DNA of 13,477 nt from the NCBI GenBank assembly GCA_964632945.1, contig CAZWCX010000165.1, forward strand, positions 1 through 13,477, in the 5' to 3' direction. Shown piece after piece: positions 13,355 to 13,477 of the stretch. A program made the translations under genes and the position numbers. Source of the DNA: CAZWCX01 sp964632945 (GTDB lineage Bacteria; Planctomycetota; MHYJ01; WSZJ01; CAZWCX01). Each line of letters opens with the position of its first letter. Within the stretch, counting starts at the first letter, position 1. The notes under the pieces were generated by a model. That model worked only from the letters and a program-made list of their open reading frames with translations. It was not told the origin of the DNA and made no database searches.

Positions 13355-13477
13355 TCAGGCAAGACAGAGCCCCGCTCCCGTGCCGATCGCAAGGACGACG
13401 AGGCCGATCAGGGTTGAGCGTTGGGCGGGCGCGGGGGCGAGCGGGACGGGGCAGATCGGGAGAACACGAGTCAGGGA
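13355..13477 (-). CDS. C-terminal fragment of a probable membrane protein (5' part outside window)
   Basis: Read on the minus strand, the frame is open from the right edge to a TGA at 13355-13357, giving 40 residues. A Pro/Ala-rich stretch (residues 10-18) is followed by STLIGLVVLAIGTGAGLCLA, a typical transmembrane helix ending the protein. Third codon positions are mostly G or C, as in the other genes, and a hairpin follows the stop on this strand. The fragment is too short to assign a family. Chance reading is possible because the evidence is only composition, hydrophobicity and the hairpin. Confidence 0.42.
   Translation of the reverse strand, partial: SLTRVLPICPVPLAPAPAQRSTLIGLVVLAIGTGAGLCLA

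Noticed and set aside
1..13477. CRISPR arrays, tRNA or rRNA genes, transposases, att sites
   Set aside because: I saw no regularly spaced repeats, cloverleaf-like sequence, rRNA-like stretch, transposase motif or terminal inverted repeats on either strand.

Overview
The window is very GC-rich throughout and carries bacterial genes with strong G/C bias at third codon positions. The most telling taxonomic clue is the second Ser/Thr kinase (9611-13159). After its catalytic domain comes the linker 'GEAIHSRP...AERLWRW', followed by a transmembrane helix and a long TPR region, a layout typical of Planctomycetota kinases. Two Flp-type pilin N-termini and several secreted proteins also fit an environmental planctomycete. 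I place it in Planctomycetota or a close relative by inference, with no marker gene in the window to prove it.

Layout. (a) 1-468, minus strand: the start of a diacylglycerol/lipid kinase-family gene that runs off the left edge. (b) 469-738: a divergent intergenic region with an AT-rich patch and candidate promoters facing both ways. (c) 739-13159: seven plus-strand genes separated by gaps of 40 to 101 nt, probably one or a few transcripts. In order they are: a membrane Ser/Thr kinase with an N-terminal zinc ribbon and C-terminal TPRs; a small secreted coiled-coil protein; a 702-residue protein with a Flp-pilin-like head, a very basic helical middle and a papain-like cysteine-peptidase tail; a 500-residue protein with a second Flp-pilin-like head, a Pro/Gly linker and a Gly/Ala-rich repetitive beta domain; a secreted protein of three carboxypeptidase-regulatory-like (Ig-type) repeats; a secreted protein of unknown function; and a second, larger membrane Ser/Thr kinase with TPRs. 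(d) 13160-13354: a convergent gap with hairpins facing both ways. (e) 13355-13477, minus strand: the probable C-terminus of a membrane protein.

The most unusual part is 4009-7692. Two neighbouring genes share a pilin-type export/anchoring head (Q-A-K-x-E motif, hydrophobic helix) and a short NPLNPxG linker motif, but end in unrelated domains. This resembles the shared-head, variable-tail design of polymorphic secreted proteins. The flanking genes encode envelope proteins and two transmembrane kinases whose TPR regions should lie outside the membrane. A working hypothesis is a regulated cell-surface or secreted system in which pilin-like heads deliver or display a cysteine peptidase and a Gly/Ala-rich domain. 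No Tad secretion ATPase, prepilin peptidase or immunity gene is visible here, so this remains inference.

Six of the seven plus-strand genes are followed at or just after the stop codon by an inverted repeat without a T-tract. These could be U-tract-less terminators or RNA-processing/stability elements.
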